Shown here piece after piece: positions 34,021-39,282 of a stretch of 39,282 bases of DNA. A model generated the notes under the pieces. It made no database searches. It saw only the letters and a program-made list of their open reading frames with translations, and had not been told where the DNA came from. This stretch comes from Mansonella perstans (lineage: Eukaryota; Nematoda; Chromadorea; Rhabditida; Onchocercidae), in assembly GCA_037074765.1 (NCBI GenBank), contig JBAMDO010000333.1:1-39282 (forward strand), written 5' to 3'. The translations under genes were made by a program, and so were the position numbers. Position 1 is the first letter of the stretch. Each line of letters begins with the position of its first letter.

Positions 34021-35184
34021 TATTTTCAAGATATATTTTGAAATGATTATCAATTTTATTTTTTCAGCGGTTTCTATTGATTGGATTGGCACAATAATTA
34101 AATAAGATCAACTATAAAGATATATTTAAAGAAAGGTCTTTGAACGATAATTACACAAATTATCATTTATCAGTTCGTTAGCAAAAGGAATGTCCAATAT
34201 ACTAGTTCGAACAAATTTTCCAGCGTAATAATAAAACGTATTAGATAAGGTTGGGTGGATAGAAGTAATGCAATACAAGTTAAAATGCTATTTGCTTTCA
34301 AATTATTTTATTTAATTTATTCATTCTTTTCTTCTTTTATCATTGTCGTTGTCTTGAATCGATAATTTGATTGGATATAAGGCGACAATGTAAACAGAAA
34401 ATAATTAAGGATTCTATAATATCCAATTAATTATAAATAGCACTTGAATATAAAATTATTGCTAAATTACTTGCAACAATTTCTAATAAATTTTTTTGTT
34501 TGTCTTTTAGCATATTAAAACAAAAAGAAAGGATGTCCAATAAATGTCAATAATTTAGTGCAAAAAGAAAATGCAAAAGACTTGTTAAATATGTAGACAT
34601 GTTAATAATACTTCAATAATATCTAAGCTTATGGATGTAAGTAAAGGTTAAATGTTTTACGCTTGAAATATCAGAATAGAAATCTTTAGGTCTAAATATA
34701 ACATGTTTGTGATAGTTTGAAGACTTTACTTGAAGCTAAGCATTTGAACTTCATAAAATATGCATAAATTTTTGAAATATTAGAATAAACAGTCCTTAGG
34801 CCTAAACCTCAAGATAACTATGCAAGATTGACATACATTGTATGCTTATATTGTATAAGCAGACAGTTATTGTATAGGCATACCAATTAATAAAAAATAT
34901 CATGAAAAAAAAGAAATTAAAAATTAAATGAAACAGAAAAACAGAATTCAAACTTTTCAAAAAAAAAAACTTCGCAGCGATTAATTTAATAAATTCAAAA
35001 TTTGGAAATATTAGTGTATGCTAGAAGCTTGAAGTGAGCCAAGAATGTTCTGCAGCAAGTCTAGGACAAATAGCAAGTCAGATGAGTTGATTCGACTTAT
35101 TAGCACCATGAGCCATTTTCAAGAGGCCATAAAAGTAAAGTAAAATATTAAGGAATACAAAATAACTCAATTTCGGAAATTAAA

Positions 35185-36175
35185 AACAGTTTAATTCCGA
35201 AGGACTCTTATTTAAAAAAAAAAAAAATCTTTTTCATATAAATTTTTTCTTCTTAATATCAGCATGAGGAAGTATAGTATGTTAGAAAAATACATAGATG
35301 AATGAACATTGCGTGCAAATATTTGGAAACACTTTGTGCAAATAAACGTTTGTAAAAAAAAAAACATGAGTAATTTAAAACTGGAAATTGAAAATTGATT
35401 TTTAAATTAAAAATTAAAATTCCAATGAAAGCTTTTGCTCCTTTTTTCTTCTTTTCATTCTCATACACAAATCATTCGTTTTCTGCTAAATGATTTAGAG
35501 AATGAAAATTTAATTCGCCTTTGCCCTTTCTCCGCACTTATTTACTTTTATTTGCAAACTTTTTTGAAAAAAAAAGAAAAAAAAAACAGCAAAAGAGAGT
35601 AAGAGAGAAGAGAGAAAGGAAAAGAGGAAATAGAATGAAAGAAATGGAAAAAATTGAAAAATGCTATAAAATGAAAAGCATTGGCTGAACACTGCTAACA
35701 CACACTTGGCTCATCTGATCAACTGCCCTGTTAGCTTTATTTCAAGCAAAAAAGGACTTCTAGTTCCATCGGTCCTAGGCCTATTCTAAGTACTAATCCA
35801 TTGAAGAAAAACAGCCCATAAATTTACACAAATGGCAAAACTAAATCAATATTTTGATGCTACCGTGCAATCGAAGTGAATGTTGCCATTATTATTGAAA
35901 GCACAAAATTAACTCATAAATATATTGGAAGAATCAATGCACAAATTAGCTAAGATAGAATCGAAATTAAATTTAATTAAATATTAGAATTGAAGAATCG
36001 ATTCATCATTTCATATAAATACAGAACTTTTATGATGAACAGATAATTGCTTCATAACATTTCACACAAATTTTATTAGAATCAAATATGAATTTTTTTT
36101 TTTCATTACACATTTAATTTTAATTAAATTCATTTCAAATATGATACAATTAGATTTACACAAAACTTTGACATA
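35185..36175. other. Copy-2-specific segment, no gene seen
   Basis: Replaces the 17251-18713 segment of copy 1. It is AT-rich with A-runs and a purine-rich AAAGAGAG-type tract at about 35570-35650. Open frames on the minus strand are low-complexity Phe/Ser runs and not credible. It has no peptide-gene fragment. Confidence 0.6.

Positions 36176-39282
<3,107 letters not shown>

Larger units (their letters stand above)
33493..35184. repeat. Segmental duplication, copy 2, left block
   Basis: Matches 15561-17250 with about ten differences seen by eye in 1.7 kb. It carries the second copy of the Lys/Cys-rich frame (33820-34020). Confidence 0.95.

Overview
This is AT-rich eukaryotic DNA, most plausibly from a nematode. 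The introns are short to medium with GTAAG-type donors and TTTCAG-like acceptors. A BEL/Pao retroelement with an envelope-like tail is present, and the spliced host gene fits a nematode layout. An insect is not excluded. Single-base indel patches suggest a long-read assembly. No rRNA, tRNA or CRISPR array was seen.

Layout. (1) 1-3720: a mosaic of repeated modules carrying a small secreted-peptide gene (P1, minus strand, 1896-2036) and a gene-like segment (E1). (2) 3721-8357: mostly unique sequence with the 3' exons of an EHBP1-like gene (minus strand, 5041-7507) encoding a bMERB Rab-binding domain; its 5' exons are not visible. (3) 8358-12900: inverted and broken copies of the same modules (E2, E3), one unrecognised exon (10663-10828) and a relic of a second Pao integrase. 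(4) 12908-15360: a long inverted repeat holding two divergent peptide genes, P2 (minus) and P3 (plus). (5) 14205-21782 and about 24010-39282: two copies of one large recent duplication, separated by another module mosaic (22045-24010). A truncated peptide copy (P4) is found only in the first copy, and a decayed copy of P3 (P5) opens the second. (6) 25315-33492: a complete BEL/Pao LTR retrotransposon inserted in the second copy. The first copy keeps the matching empty site at 15561-15565, which fixes a 5-bp TTAAC target duplication.

The most unusual signal is the P family. Four copies encode a shared signal-peptide-like N-terminus (for example MMKLIIYIALFIYC). It is followed by a short mature part that differs almost completely between copies and keeps its frame through indels of whole codons. 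The 81-nt intron and kilobase flanks around it are nearly identical between copies. Conserved leader and flanks with a hypervariable mature segment suggest a diversifying family of secreted peptides. The same upstream module also precedes the different E1 segment, as if a cassette carried interchangeable exons. The retrotransposon is a later passenger. It has one unbroken gag-protease-RT-RNaseH-integrase-envelope-like frame and LTRs that differ by only a few substitutions and one 30-bp duplication.
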